Shown here piece after piece: positions 34,465 through 43,081 of a DNA stretch of 64,000 nt. The stretch comes from Myxococcales bacterium (lineage in GTDB: Bacteria; Myxococcota_A; Polyangia; Haliangiales; Haliangiaceae), in the NCBI GenBank assembly GCA_016720595.1, contig JADKKI010000009.1, positions 1 to 64,000 of the forward strand, given 5' to 3'. A program made the translations under genes and the position numbers. Position 1 is the first letter of the stretch; each line of letters opens with the position of its first letter. The notes under the pieces are model-generated. The model did not search any database and was not told the origin of the DNA. It saw nothing but the letters and a program-made list of their open reading frames with translations.

Positions 34465-35346
34465 TCACGCTGGCAGGAGCGCCTTCAAGGTCTCGGCGAC
34501 CTCCGTGGAGCCTCGAACCTGGCGTGCGGTGCCGCCCTCCGGCGCGACCCGGCCCGACGCGATCCCGGCGTACATCTCGCGGAACAGCTCGGCGACGGGC
34601 GCCGACAGGCCGAAGCTCGTGAACATGGGGACCACCGCATCGAGCGGCGCGTTCTGGACCGCCACCGGCTTGCCCGTGAGCGTCGCGAGCGTGGCGGCGA
34701 TCTCACTGCCCGTGTAGTCCCGCGGGCCCGAGAGCTCGATGATCTGGGGCTTCCCGGGCGTGCCGCCCTCGACGAGCGCCGCGGCGATCGTCTTTCCGAT
34801 GTCCTTGGTCGCGACCTGCGGATAGCGCACGTCGGACGGGATGAACGTCGGCAGGATCCCCTGCGCGAGCATCCCGAGGGCCGCGCCCCAGTTCTCCTGA
34901 AAGTAGGCCGCGCGAACTGCCGTGAGCGCGGTGCCGGTCGCGGCGAGATCGAGCTCGCCCTGGTGCAGCGCCTTGATCGGGCCATTGCCGGTCGCGTGCT
35001 GGGCGCCCACCGAGGACAGGAACACCACATGTGGCACCTTGGCGGCTCGGACCGCCGCGGCGAGCGTGGCCGAGAGCTTGGCGTTGTGCTCGATCGGCGT
35101 AGTCGAGGTGACATCCGGCGGGAGCAGCAGGTAAGCGCCGGCCACACCGGTCAGCGCCTGGGTCACAGCGGCGAGGTCTCCGAGCGCGGCGATCGCGACC
35201 TCGGCGCCTTTGGCCTTCCAGGCCGCGCCCTTGGCGGCATCGCGCACGATGACCCGGACCTGCTTGCCCTGGGCGAGGAGCGTCTCGGCGACGACCGAAC
35301 CCGTGTGACCCGAGACACCAGCGACTGCGTAGGTTGCGTTCTTCAT
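34465..35346 (-). CDS. NmrA-like NAD(P)-binding Rossmann protein (293 aa)
   Basis: Short-chain-dehydrogenase-like fold of the NmrA/QOR2 type. The nucleotide-binding motif is VAGVSGHTGSVVAETLL (GxxGxxG, residues 9-15), followed by VRVIVRDAAKGAAW with a basic residue that favours NADPH. Later blocks HVVFLSSVGAQHATGNGPIK, TALTAVRAAYFQENWG, IPSDVRYPQVATKDIGKTIA and IIELSGPRDYTG fit. The family acts as redox sensors or atypical NADPH reductases. It is divergent from a LysR gene with a 54-bp gap holding an ATCGAT dyad, so that regulator probably controls it. Confidence 0.88.
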   Translation of the reverse strand: MKNATYAVAGVSGHTGSVVAETLLAQGKQVRVIVRDAAKGAAWKAKGAEVAIAALGDLAAVTQALTGVAGAYLLLPPDVTSTTPIEHNAKLSATLAAAVRAAKVPHVVFLSSVGAQHATGNGPIKALHQGELDLAATGTALTAVRAAYFQENWGAALGMLAQGILPTFIPSDVRYPQVATKDIGKTIAAALVEGGTPGKPQIIELSGPRDYTGSEIAATLATLTGKPVAVQNAPLDAVVPMFTSFGLSAPVAELFREMYAGIASGRVAPEGGTARQVRGSTEVAETLKALLPA

Positions 35347-35381
35347 GCCCCCAGGATGAGTCCGCTGAGGTCATTAGCAAA

Positions 35382-35402
35382 ATCGATGATATAGATATCG
35401 AT
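35382..35402. promoter_or_regulatory. Probable LysR-type binding site in the divergent gap
   Basis: ATCGAT arms at 35382-35387 and 35397-35402 flank a 9-base AT-rich spacer. The right arm overlaps the ATG of the LysR gene (35401), as expected for autoregulation. The AT-rich patch stands out in this GC-rich region. Confidence 0.5.
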
Positions 35403-36330
35403 GATGCACGAGACGCATGACGCCCTCCAAGGCGTGGATCTCAACCTCGTCGTCGCGCTCGACGCGCTCCTGGCGGAGCGCCACGTCACCCGCGCGGCGG
35501 CCCGGCTGGGGATCACGCAGTCCGCCGCCAGTCACGCGCTCGCTCGCCTCCGCGACCTGCTCGGAGATCCGATCCTCGTCCGCGGGCCTCGCGGCGGGAT
35601 GATGCCAACGCCGCGCGCCGAGGAGCTGGCGCCGCAGATCCATCGGGTCCTCGTCGATCTCGCGGGCGTGCTGCGTGGTGCGACGTGGGATCCCGCCACG
35701 ATGCGCCGGACGTTCCGCATCGGTGCGAGCGACTATGTGGAGCTCGTGCTGCTACCACGCTTGATCGAGCGGATCTCGCGGCTCGCGCCCGGCGTGGAGC
35801 TCTGGGTGCACGCGTTCGCCGACCACGGCGACGAAGAGCTCGCAGCTGGAACGCTCGATGTGGTGATCGGCCCGCCGCGCGGGTCGGCGCGCCCGGCTGC
35901 GAGCTACGAGAAGGTGCTGTTCGACGAGTCCTTCACCTGCATCCTGCGCGCGGGACATCCTCTGGCGGACTCGAGGATGACGCTCGCGCGCTACTGCAGC
36001 GTGCCGCACCTCCTGATCGCACCACGCGGCACGCCGGGTAGCTTCGTCGATGACGCGCTCGCCGAGCTCGGCAAGACGCGGCGGGTGGCGCTCGCCGTGC
36101 CGCACTTCCTCGTGGTGCCGTACATCATCGCGGGCAGCGATCTGGTGGCGACGATCGCGACCCGGGTCGCGGCGCGGTTCTCCGAAGCGCTCGGCCTCGT
36201 CACCATGCCGCCACCCGTGCAGATCCCGAAGTTCCAGATCGCGCTCGCCTGGCACGAGCGCAACCATCGCGATGCGCCGCAGCGCTGGCTCCGCGAGCAG
36301 CTGCTCGCTGTGGCGGCCGAGGTCTCTTAG
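35401..36330 (+). CDS. LysR family transcriptional regulator (309 aa)
   Basis: Helix-turn-helix at residues 15-75 (LNLVVALDALLAERHVTRAA, RLGITQSAASHALARLRDLL, DPILVRGPRGGMMPTPRA). The variant recognition helix and LxxLLAERHVTRAA opening match the NahR/NodD-like branch. Effector domain: FRIGASDYVELVLLPRLIER, GTLDVVIGPPRG, LIAPRGTPGSFVDDAL, VPYIIAGSDLVATIATRVA. Divergent from the NmrA-like gene, its likely target. Its TAG stop overlaps the stop codon of the next, convergent gene. Confidence 0.9.
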   Translation: MMHETHDALQGVDLNLVVALDALLAERHVTRAAARLGITQSAASHALARLRDLLGDPILVRGPRGGMMPTPRAEELAPQIHRVLVDLAGVLRGATWDPATMRRTFRIGASDYVELVLLPRLIERISRLAPGVELWVHAFADHGDEELAAGTLDVVIGPPRGSARPAASYEKVLFDESFTCILRAGHPLADSRMTLARYCSVPHLLIAPRGTPGSFVDDALAELGKTRRVALAVPHFLVVPYIIAGSDLVATIATRVAARFSEALGLVTMPPPVQIPKFQIALAWHERNHRDAPQRWLREQLLAVAAEVS

Positions 36331-37694
36331 ATCACGCCGGCGCCGATGCGCGGCCGGATCAGGAAGCCGCGGCTGAACCGCTCGACGAGGCCGGGGAAGT
36401 CGCGCCAGCTGACTTCGATCGCCTTGGACACGCCGGTCCAGTTGGTGGGGCGCACGCGATCCATGCCGCTCGGCACCACGAGCGAGCCGACGAAGTCACC
36501 CTTGCCGTAGACCTTGCGGATCTGTGCGGCCATCGCCTTCACGTTGTCACGCGAGATCACGCCGTTCGACGTTGCCTGATAGAACTGCAAGGTCACGCGC
36601 ACCGGGAACCGCGCATCGCGGGTGACGGTCAGGCCATCGAGCTCGGTGTACGGGCCCTCCGAGGCGCCGTGGCCGAGGACCGCGACGTCGACGTCCGACT
36701 CGTCGCGCGCACGGCCGGCACCAGCGCTCTTGGTGGCGACCTGGTTGACGCTCGGTGCGGCTTGCCCGGCCGCATCACCATCCGCGAGCGACATCGGCGC
36801 GTAGGCGCGGCGCGGCGGCTCGCGATACTTGAGCGGCACCTGGATCAGCATCAGCACGTTGGAGTCATCGCCGAGGTTCTGTGCGTTCTCGCCGTTGGCA
36901 GTGACGCCTGATGCCTTGACGTCCGCGAGGCGCTCGGCGATCAGCGGCGCTCGCTCGCCCGCGTTGTTGAAGTACAGGCGCTGGCCCCACGAATCTCCGC
37001 CCACGGTGTCGCGAGCGTTGTCGATGATCGTGATGCTCGAGCCCTGACGCGTGACCAGGATCGTCAGCACGGCCGGGTTCTTCTTCGTCGATTGATAGTT
37101 GAAGATCACCGGCCAGAACTTCGCCTGACCTTCCTTCGGGACCGGCAGGAACGCGTGCTGCGCGCTGACGAGGGCGTGCGTGTCGCGCTTGGCCCACAGG
37201 CTCCCGCCCTTGATCTTGCCCTTGGTCGCCGCCGACATGTACTTCGCCGGGTCCTGGAGCAGCTCGGTCAGCGAGACCAGCTCGAGCTGGCCATTCTTGG
37301 TCTGGTTGCCGACCGGGATCAGGATCTTGTCCATCTTCACGTCGGCCGTCTTGTCGACGTAGTTGTCGTGGCGCATCACCGGCATCAGGTACGAGTGATG
37401 GGTCTTGCCCTGGGAGAAGCCCTCGACCTCGATCGTGACGTCACTGATGTTCGGCCCGACCGAGCTGCCTTCCCAGCGCCCGGTGTCCTCCCACAGCACG
37501 TTGAGGAGCTGCAGGTTGAAGTTGCTCGCGATCGAGTACGCGCGCTCGTCACCCACCATCCCGGCGACCTTGGCGACCATCCGATCGTAGAGCCGGGCCG
37601 GGTCGGGTGGAGCCTTCGCTTTCGGCTGGGCGACAGCGACCGGGGCGAGCAGGGAGACCAGCGCGAGGGCGGCAGTACAGCGGCGGAGCGACAT
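36327..37694 (-). CDS. Secreted protein of unknown function (455 aa)
   Basis: ATG 37694 gives a signal peptide (LRRCTAALALVSLLAPVAVA-QPKA). The mature protein has no recognised domain. Notable stretches are LYDRMVAKVAGMVGDERAYS, ISDVTIEVEGFSQGKTHHSY, HALVSAQHAFLPVPKEGQAK, SITIIDNARDTVGGDSWGQR and LTVTRDARFPVRVTLQFYQ. It is rich in beta-strand patterns with few cysteines. Located between convergent and divergent neighbours, so it is probably a single-gene unit. No function proposed. Confidence 0.7.
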   Translation of the reverse strand: MSLRRCTAALALVSLLAPVAVAQPKAKAPPDPARLYDRMVAKVAGMVGDERAYSIASNFNLQLLNVLWEDTGRWEGSSVGPNISDVTIEVEGFSQGKTHHSYLMPVMRHDNYVDKTADVKMDKILIPVGNQTKNGQLELVSLTELLQDPAKYMSAATKGKIKGGSLWAKRDTHALVSAQHAFLPVPKEGQAKFWPVIFNYQSTKKNPAVLTILVTRQGSSITIIDNARDTVGGDSWGQRLYFNNAGERAPLIAERLADVKASGVTANGENAQNLGDDSNVLMLIQVPLKYREPPRRAYAPMSLADGDAAGQAAPSVNQVATKSAGAGRARDESDVDVAVLGHGASEGPYTELDGLTVTRDARFPVRVTLQFYQATSNGVISRDNVKAMAAQIRKVYGKGDFVGSLVVPSGMDRVRPTNWTGVSKAIEVSWRDFPGLVERFSRGFLIRPRIGAGVI

Positions 37695-37768
37695 CCCAGG
37701 TATCGACGCACCGCGCGCGCGGATGGCCTACCGAGCCGCAACCCTGCGGTTTGGCGTACCATTTGTCC

Positions 37769-38086
37769 GTGGCCCTGCGGGTACGCGTCTGCGAGGTCAC
37801 GGACGTGATCGCGGGGGAGCTCCGCGGGTACGACGTCGATGGCGTGACCTGGCCGGTGATGGTCACGCGCCTGGACGATGCGATCATCGCGTTCCCGGGG
37901 GTGTGTCCCCACGATGATGTCTCGTTCGTCGACTATGGCGTCCTCGACGACCGCGCGGTTCGCTGCCGCGTGCACGGCTACACCTTCGATCTCGACACCG
38001 GTCGCTGCGTCCACATGCCCGCGCTCCAGCTCCGGCGCTACAAGGTGACGCTCGTCGGTCCCGAGGTGTGGGTCGATCTGCTGTGA
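37769..38086 (+). CDS. Rieske [2Fe-2S] ferredoxin-like protein (105 aa)
   Basis: GTG 37769 is preferred to the long upstream extension. The Rieske ligands are intact: VCPHDDVSF (C-x-H) and RCRVHGYTFDLDTGRC (C-x-x-H) with about 17 residues between. No signal peptide or oxygenase catalytic domain, so it is a soluble small ferredoxin of the kind that passes electrons to oxygenases or reductases. No partner enzyme is adjacent. It converges with metX (5-base gap). Confidence 0.85.
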   Translation: MALRVRVCEVTDVIAGELRGYDVDGVTWPVMVTRLDDAIIAFPGVCPHDDVSFVDYGVLDDRAVRCRVHGYTFDLDTGRCVHMPALQLRRYKVTLVGPEVWVDLL

Positions 38087-38091
38087 CCGCG

Positions 38092-39195
38092 TCAGAGCGC
38101 CGCGAGGAACGAACGCACGGGCGGGGTGATCAGGTGGTAGTCGATCATGAACGCATCGTGGCCGTTCGGGGTGGAGACCACGATGTGCGTGGCATCGACG
38201 CCGGCCGCACGCAGCGCCGCGTGGACCCGTTCGACCTCGTTGGTGGGGAACAGCCAGTCGGTGTCGAACGAGATCAGGAGCGCCTTGCTCCGGACGCGCG
38301 CGAACGCGGCGGCCAGCGAGCCGAACTGCTCGTCGAGATCCATCTCGTCCATCGCGGCCTGGACGCGGATGTAGGAGTTCGCGTCGTACGAGGAGGCGAA
38401 CTTGCTGCCTTGATACTCGAGGTACGAATCGACCTCGAACTGGCGAGTGCTCCCGCGCCGTCGACGGCCGAACTTGGATTCGAGCGCCTCGTTGGAGAGG
38501 TACGTCATGTGAGCGACCATGCGCGCGAGCTGCAGGCCGCGGAGTGGCTCGGTGCTCGTGTAGTAGTCGCCGCCGCGGAAGGCGGGATCGCTCTGGATCA
38601 GCTTGCGACCGATCAGGTGCCACGCGACGCTCGCGACCGGAACACTCGCGGAGGCCGCGAGGCTGATCACCCCTCCGATCCTCTCGTGGTGTAGCGCGGC
38701 CCACATCAGGGCTTGCATGCCACCGAGGGAGTTGCCGACGACGGCCTTCCACACCGAGATCCCGAGGTGATCGGCCACGAGCCGCTGCGACTCCACCATG
38801 TCCTCGACGGTGACCCAGGGATACCGCGAGCCATAGGGCGTGCCCGTCGTGGGATCCACCGTCCGCGGTGCGGTGCTGCCCCACGGCGAGCCGGGGAAGT
38901 TCACGCACACCACGAACAGGGTCGCGAGATCGATCCCCTTGCCGTACCCGACCATGCCATCCCACCAGCCGGCCTTCGCATCCTCGGGCGTGTACTTGCC
39001 GGCGCAGTGCGCGCCGGGTGAGAGCGCGTGGCAGACGAGCACCGCGTTCGAGCGATCGGCGTTCAGCTCTCCATAGGTCTCGTAGACGATGGTGAATGGC
39101 GCGACACGGTCGCCGTGCTTGAACGCGAAGCCCTCGGACAGCACGAGGGACTTCGGCGGTTCGCACAAGAAGGTGTCATCGAGCAGCTGCGTCAC
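38092..39195 (-). CDS. metX: Homoserine O-acetyltransferase (367 aa)
   Basis: Alpha/beta-hydrolase acyltransferase that acetylates L-homoserine with acetyl-CoA in methionine synthesis. Conserved blocks: TIVYETYGELNADRSNAVLV, HALSPGAHCAG, GMVGYGKGIDLATLFVVCVN, the nucleophile elbow VVGNSLGGMQALMWA (Ser156), FDTDWLFPTNE (Asp) and TPNGHDAFMID (His), so the triad is complete. Length is usual for MetX. It stands as a single gene; no metY or metZ is adjacent. Acyl-CoA choice (acetyl or succinyl) cannot be read off safely. Confidence 0.93.
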   Translation of the reverse strand: MTQLLDDTFLCEPPKSLVLSEGFAFKHGDRVAPFTIVYETYGELNADRSNAVLVCHALSPGAHCAGKYTPEDAKAGWWDGMVGYGKGIDLATLFVVCVNFPGSPWGSTAPRTVDPTTGTPYGSRYPWVTVEDMVESQRLVADHLGISVWKAVVGNSLGGMQALMWAALHHERIGGVISLAASASVPVASVAWHLIGRKLIQSDPAFRGGDYYTSTEPLRGLQLARMVAHMTYLSNEALESKFGRRRRGSTRQFEVDSYLEYQGSKFASSYDANSYIRVQAAMDEMDLDEQFGSLAAAFARVRSKALLISFDTDWLFPTNEVERVHAALRAAGVDATHIVVSTPNGHDAFMIDYHLITPPVRSFLAAL

Positions 39196-39283
39196 GTGGG
39201 CATTCTAACGTGGGGAATCCGCGAAAGCGGATGGTTCGCGAGACGATCCGTGTGGTTCACTCGCGCGTACCTAGCGAGAGCCC

Positions 39284-39796
39284 ATGCCCACAGACTTCAG
39301 CTACGAGCACGTGTTCCGGGCGCCATCGACGGCGACGATCCTCAACGCCTACTTCGATCCGGACCACCTGGCCACGCAGGACAAGCTCGCCGAGCTCGGG
39401 GATCGCACGGTCACAGAATCGCACGACGATGGCGAGCTCCGGCGGTGCACGTGGCGGGTGACCTCGCTCAAGCCTCTCCCGGTGTTCGTGCGCCCGTTCG
39501 TCAAGGGCGGCCGGCTCTCGTACTTCGAGGCGATGAGCTGGCGGCGCAAGGATGACGCGGTGGACCTGACGGTCACGCCCGACATCCTCAACGGCCGGGT
39601 CCAGATCAGCGCCGTCTACCAGCTGAAGAAGATCGGCGAGAACCAGATCCACCGGCGCTACGCCGGAACCGTGACGGTGAACATCACGCTGCTCTCCGGG
39701 AAGATCGAGCGCGGCATCGTCGCCGAGTTCGAGAAGTCGATGCCGATGATGGCCCAGTGCACGCAGGGCTGGCTCGACAAGCACGGCGCCGCGTAG
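39284..39796 (+). CDS. DUF2505 (SRPBCC-like) protein (170 aa)
   Basis: ATG 39284. The sequence follows DUF2505/START-like proteins: TDFSYEHVFRAPSTATILNA, FDPDHLATQDKLAELGDRTV, RRCTWRVTSLKPLPVFVRPF, EAMSWRRKDDAVDLTVTPDI and a last long helix (VAEFEKSMPMMAQCTQGWL). The fold has a hydrophobic ligand pocket; the ligand is unknown. No signal or membrane segment. Its stop is one base from that of the CDP-alcohol phosphatidyltransferase gene on the opposite strand. Confidence 0.75.
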   Translation: MPTDFSYEHVFRAPSTATILNAYFDPDHLATQDKLAELGDRTVTESHDDGELRRCTWRVTSLKPLPVFVRPFVKGGRLSYFEAMSWRRKDDAVDLTVTPDILNGRVQISAVYQLKKIGENQIHRRYAGTVTVNITLLSGKIERGIVAEFEKSMPMMAQCTQGWLDKHGAA

Positions 39797-39797
39797 C

Positions 39798-41076
39798 TCA
39801 GCGGCGGCGGAGCTCGGCGCGATGGCGCACGAGCTGGATCACGAACACGACGAAGAACACGAGTGCGCCGCCCGAGAACGTGATCAGGATCAGGTCGAGG
39901 CGGCCGAGCGCGGCGAACCCGACCATCATGGTGAGGACGAAGTCGCGCTTGAACAGCTTGGACACGAACGCCGAGAGCCCCCGCGACGTCAGGTGATCCG
40001 CGCTCTGCATCGCCCACGGGATCGCAGCGAGGTCGCCGGAGCCATACACGAACCGGATCAGGGCGTACTGGGTGATCTGGGTCAGGGCGAAGGCCGAGAG
40101 CGCGACGATCCCCAGGGGGGCGGCCCAGCTCACGCCGGCAGCGTGCAAGGACACCGTGACGCCTCCGGCATAGGCGAGGTTCCCGGAGATCGTCCGCGAC
40201 GGTGTCGAGCCACTGACCGAGACGCGAGAACTGGAAGCGGAGCCGCGCGAGCTCGCCATCGACCCCATCGATGATCGAGCCCCAGTTGACGAGCAACATG
40301 CCCGCGAGGCCGGCCAGGTAGCCTCCGCGGGAGATCACGAACCCTCCGGCGATCGCACATGCGAGGGCGAGCAGGGTGATGTGGTTGGGGAGGATCGGCG
40401 TGCGTGCGAGGAGCCAGGAGATCGGGAGCGAGATCCTGCGGTTGAGCCACTTCGAGGCGAGCCCGTCGGCGGCCTTCCGAAGCGACCACACGAGGCGGAC
40501 CTTGGCCCGGCGAAGCGCCCGGCGATCGGGGGCAGCGGCGGTGAACGCGAGGTACGGCGGCGCGGCCTCGACGATCGTGTGGCGAACGAGCACCGCCTCG
40601 AGGCCGCCCGCCTCGCGCGCGGACGCCGCGAGCTCGTGCGCCGTGGTGCGATCGGTGACGAACACGGCATCGTGCTCCGCGCCGCTGATCTTGCCGAGAG
40701 TGCCGAGCTGAGAGGAGCTCGCGCACCATGCGGAGATCGCCGCACGCGGAAGATCGCGGTGGAAGATCCGATCCGCGCGCACCAGCAGCACGCCGTCCGT
40801 GGCCTCCCCCGCGGGCGGGCGGGTCACGATCTCGAGGGCGGCGCGCGTTGCGATCCGCGGGTCTGCGAAGATCGGCGAGAGGTCGGGCACCGGCCGTGCG
40901 ACATCCCAGACGATGTAGATCCGGGTCGCGCCGCTGAGCGCGAGGTCGCAGGCCAGGCGGAGGAGGTGGGGGATCCCGCACACGTCATCGAGCAACGCGG
41001 GCCGGGCGGCGTGGCCGTCGAGGGTGCCTGCGAGGATCCATCCCTCTCGTGGGGCGGTGCGCGGCATCGGGGTCAT
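39798..41076 (-). CDS. CDP-alcohol phosphatidyltransferase with fused N-terminal nucleotidyltransferase-like domain; frameshifted
   Basis: From ATG 41076 the first 200 residues (GWILAGTLDGHAARPALLDD, GATRIYIVWDVARPV, GVLLVRADRIFHRDLPRAAI, AHELAASAREAGGLEAVLVR) look like a sugar-nucleotidyltransferase fold. The phosphatidyltransferase motif follows intact: D-G-V-D-G-E-L-A-R, eight residues, then G-Q-W-L-D-T-V-A-D. Directly after it (about 40190) the frame breaks; a second frame continues SGNLAYAGGVTVSLHAAGVS and runs through five membrane helices to the stop at 39798. Comparing GACGATCTCC with the expected GAC GAx xTC TCC points to a 2-base loss or 1-base gain. The fused architecture recalls bifunctional inositol-phosphate cytidylyltransferase/phospholipid synthases, which would make an inositol-type lipid or osmolyte. 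Real mutation and consensus error are both possible. Confidence 0.75.
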
Positions 41077-41146
41077 GTAGCCTCCAGACGGCGATCTGGC
41101 CCGCGAGGTCACGTCGCTCCCGATGATTCCGGGATACAAGGCCGGG

Positions 41147-43072
41147 ATGCGCGGAACCCACCTCGTCGTCGTCCTCGGCATGCTCGCCGGCGGATGCAAG
41201 AAGGACTCGTCGTCTCAGGCGCCGACCGGCGCACCCGCCTCTACAGCCGAGGCGGATGCGCTGTGGGCGATGGCGCCGGAAGGCGCGACGATCGCGATCG
41301 TCGCCTCTCCGCGGGCGGTCGCGATGGCGGAGCATGCCTGGCTCGACGTCCGAGCGCTGCTGTCCACCGCCCCCGAGCTCGCCGCGGTCAACGCGATGCT
41401 CGGCAACGAGCTGTCGGAGGCACTCGGCAAGCCCGATGTCACGCTCGCCGATGTGGGGCTGACGCCGACCAAGGGCGGCGGGTTCTTCGTGACCCCGGGC
41501 GGCGGCGGGATCGCGATCGTCCCGGTCGGCGATCGCGACAAGTTCCTCGGCGCGACGCACGGCACCAAGGGCGCCGAGGGCGACAAGGTCGGCAAGGCGA
41601 CCTGCAAGACGATCGGCAGCACGTACGTGTGTGCGAGCGCGCCCGATGTGTTCGACAAGATCGGCAAGGGCACGAAGCTCAAGGCCGGTCTCGATGCGGT
41701 CGGCACGCGCGGCGATGTCGAGCTCGTCGCGTCGCTCCCGATCCCCGGCGGTCAGGCGACGATCGGCGGAGTGCTCCAGCTGTCGCGCGGCACGGTGGTG
41801 GCGCGCGCGGTGGTCTCCGGGGTTCCCGCCGCGATGACGTCCGCACTGGGCGGTACGCAGACCAAGGCGCGCGGCGATCTGGAGAAGACGGCGGGCTTCG
41901 GCATCGTCACGCTCGCACCGCTGGTGGCGGGGCTGCCGCCGATGCCGCTCGTCGGTGGCGTGACCCTCGCCGACATGGCGCATTCGCTCGGTGGCCCGGT
42001 CACCCTGCAGATCCCACCGGGTGCACCGGAGCTCGATATCCGGATCCCGCTCACGGATCCGAAGCCGGCGACCGCGCTCGTCGAGCACTGCGCCGAGATC
42101 CCGCCGCTCGCCGCGGCCGGCGCCACGTTCAGCGATGGCGCGTGTCATCTCACCGTGCCGTCGATCGGCTACCTGCTCGATCTGTGGGTCGAGGGCAAGG
42201 AGCTCCGGATCGGCAAGAAGGGTGCGGCCTCCGGCGGCGTCGCTGTCCCGATGACCGCGATCGGCAAGGAGCTCGCGACGCAGGAGTCCGCCTTCGCGTT
42301 CTGGGGGCGCGGCACGCTGTACGGTCAGGCGATCGGCACGATGCCGAAGCTGCCGGCGGTGCCGATGGAGCTCCTCATGGGGATCCGTGGGCTCAGCATG
42401 CTCAACGAGCTCGGCGGTGCAGTGAAGATCGAGGGCGACAAGGTGAAGGTCACCTATGTGATCCGCACCGTGTGGTCGAACCCGGATGACGTCGTCGCGA
42501 AGCTCGTGGCGATCAAGCCGGAGACGTTCCTCGCGGGTAACGCCGCCGAAGCTGCGAAGGCCGTCGCCGACGGCGCGCCGAGCTCGCCGTTCGCGGCGGA
42601 CTTCAAGGCGGGCACCGGCGGGCTGATGGCGCCGATGGCGGTGATCGGCATGGCGGCCGCCGTCGCGATCCCGGCGTTCATGGACTACATGAAGAAGGGC
42701 AAGAAGTCCGAGGCGCAGCTGCAGCTCAACCGGATCGCGAAGTCGGCCAAGGTCTTCTACGCCGAGACCTCGGCGTTCCCGATCGCCGATGCCCCCCTGA
42801 CCCCTCCCACGAAGTGCTGCGACGGGCCGGGCGCGAAGTGCCCACCCGCCGGCGCCGGCTGGTTGAACGAGGCGTGGACCAAGCTCGACTTCCAGATCGA
42901 CGAGCCCACGATGTTCCAGTACCGCTACCACTCGGATGGCAAGGCGCTCGATGCCGAGGCGATCGGCGATCTCGACTGCGATGGCGTCGAGGTCACCTAC
43001 AAGCTCCACGTCGAAGCTCCGCAGAACAACCCGGAGGCCACGATCACGCCGCCTCCGCCGAACAGCGACTAA
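41147..43072 (+). CDS. Lipoprotein with C-terminal type IV pilin-like domain (641 aa)
   Basis: ATG 41147 gives MRGTHLVVVLGMLAGGCKKD, lipobox L-A-G-G-C; the frame is open from 41123. Residues 30-470 are an unassigned Gly/Ala-rich domain with repeated strand patterns (GATIAIVASPRAVAMA, GGGFFVTPGGGGIAIVPVGD, VAFAFWGRG-like AFAFWGRGTLYGQAIG), similar to large secreted proteins that begin with DUF3352-type segments. Near residue 500 there is an abrupt pilin N-helix: VIGMAAAVAIPAFMDYMKKG, then SEAQLQLNRIAKSAKVFYAE, a Cys-rich loop (TKCCDGPGAKC) and YHSDGKALDAEAIGDLDCDG, as in GspG/PilA-type pilins. The prepilin leader (GFTLIE) is missing, so the domain cannot be processed as a normal pilin. Probably a fusion product. 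Confidence 0.8.
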   Translation: MRGTHLVVVLGMLAGGCKKDSSSQAPTGAPASTAEADALWAMAPEGATIAIVASPRAVAMAEHAWLDVRALLSTAPELAAVNAMLGNELSEALGKPDVTLADVGLTPTKGGGFFVTPGGGGIAIVPVGDRDKFLGATHGTKGAEGDKVGKATCKTIGSTYVCASAPDVFDKIGKGTKLKAGLDAVGTRGDVELVASLPIPGGQATIGGVLQLSRGTVVARAVVSGVPAAMTSALGGTQTKARGDLEKTAGFGIVTLAPLVAGLPPMPLVGGVTLADMAHSLGGPVTLQIPPGAPELDIRIPLTDPKPATALVEHCAEIPPLAAAGATFSDGACHLTVPSIGYLLDLWVEGKELRIGKKGAASGGVAVPMTAIGKELATQESAFAFWGRGTLYGQAIGTMPKLPAVPMELLMGIRGLSMLNELGGAVKIEGDKVKVTYVIRTVWSNPDDVVAKLVAIKPETFLAGNAAEAAKAVADGAPSSPFAADFKAGTGGLMAPMAVIGMAAAVAIPAFMDYMKKGKKSEAQLQLNRIAKSAKVFYAETSAFPIADAPLTPPTKCCDGPGAKCPPAGAGWLNEAWTKLDFQIDEPTMFQYRYHSDGKALDAEAIGDLDCDGVEVTYKLHVEAPQNNPEATITPPPPNSD

Positions 43073-43081
43073 GGCGAAAGC

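Noticed and set aside
40985..43009. 674-codon open frame on the minus strand
   Set aside because: Antisense to the lipoprotein-pilin fusion; high GC keeps it open by chance.
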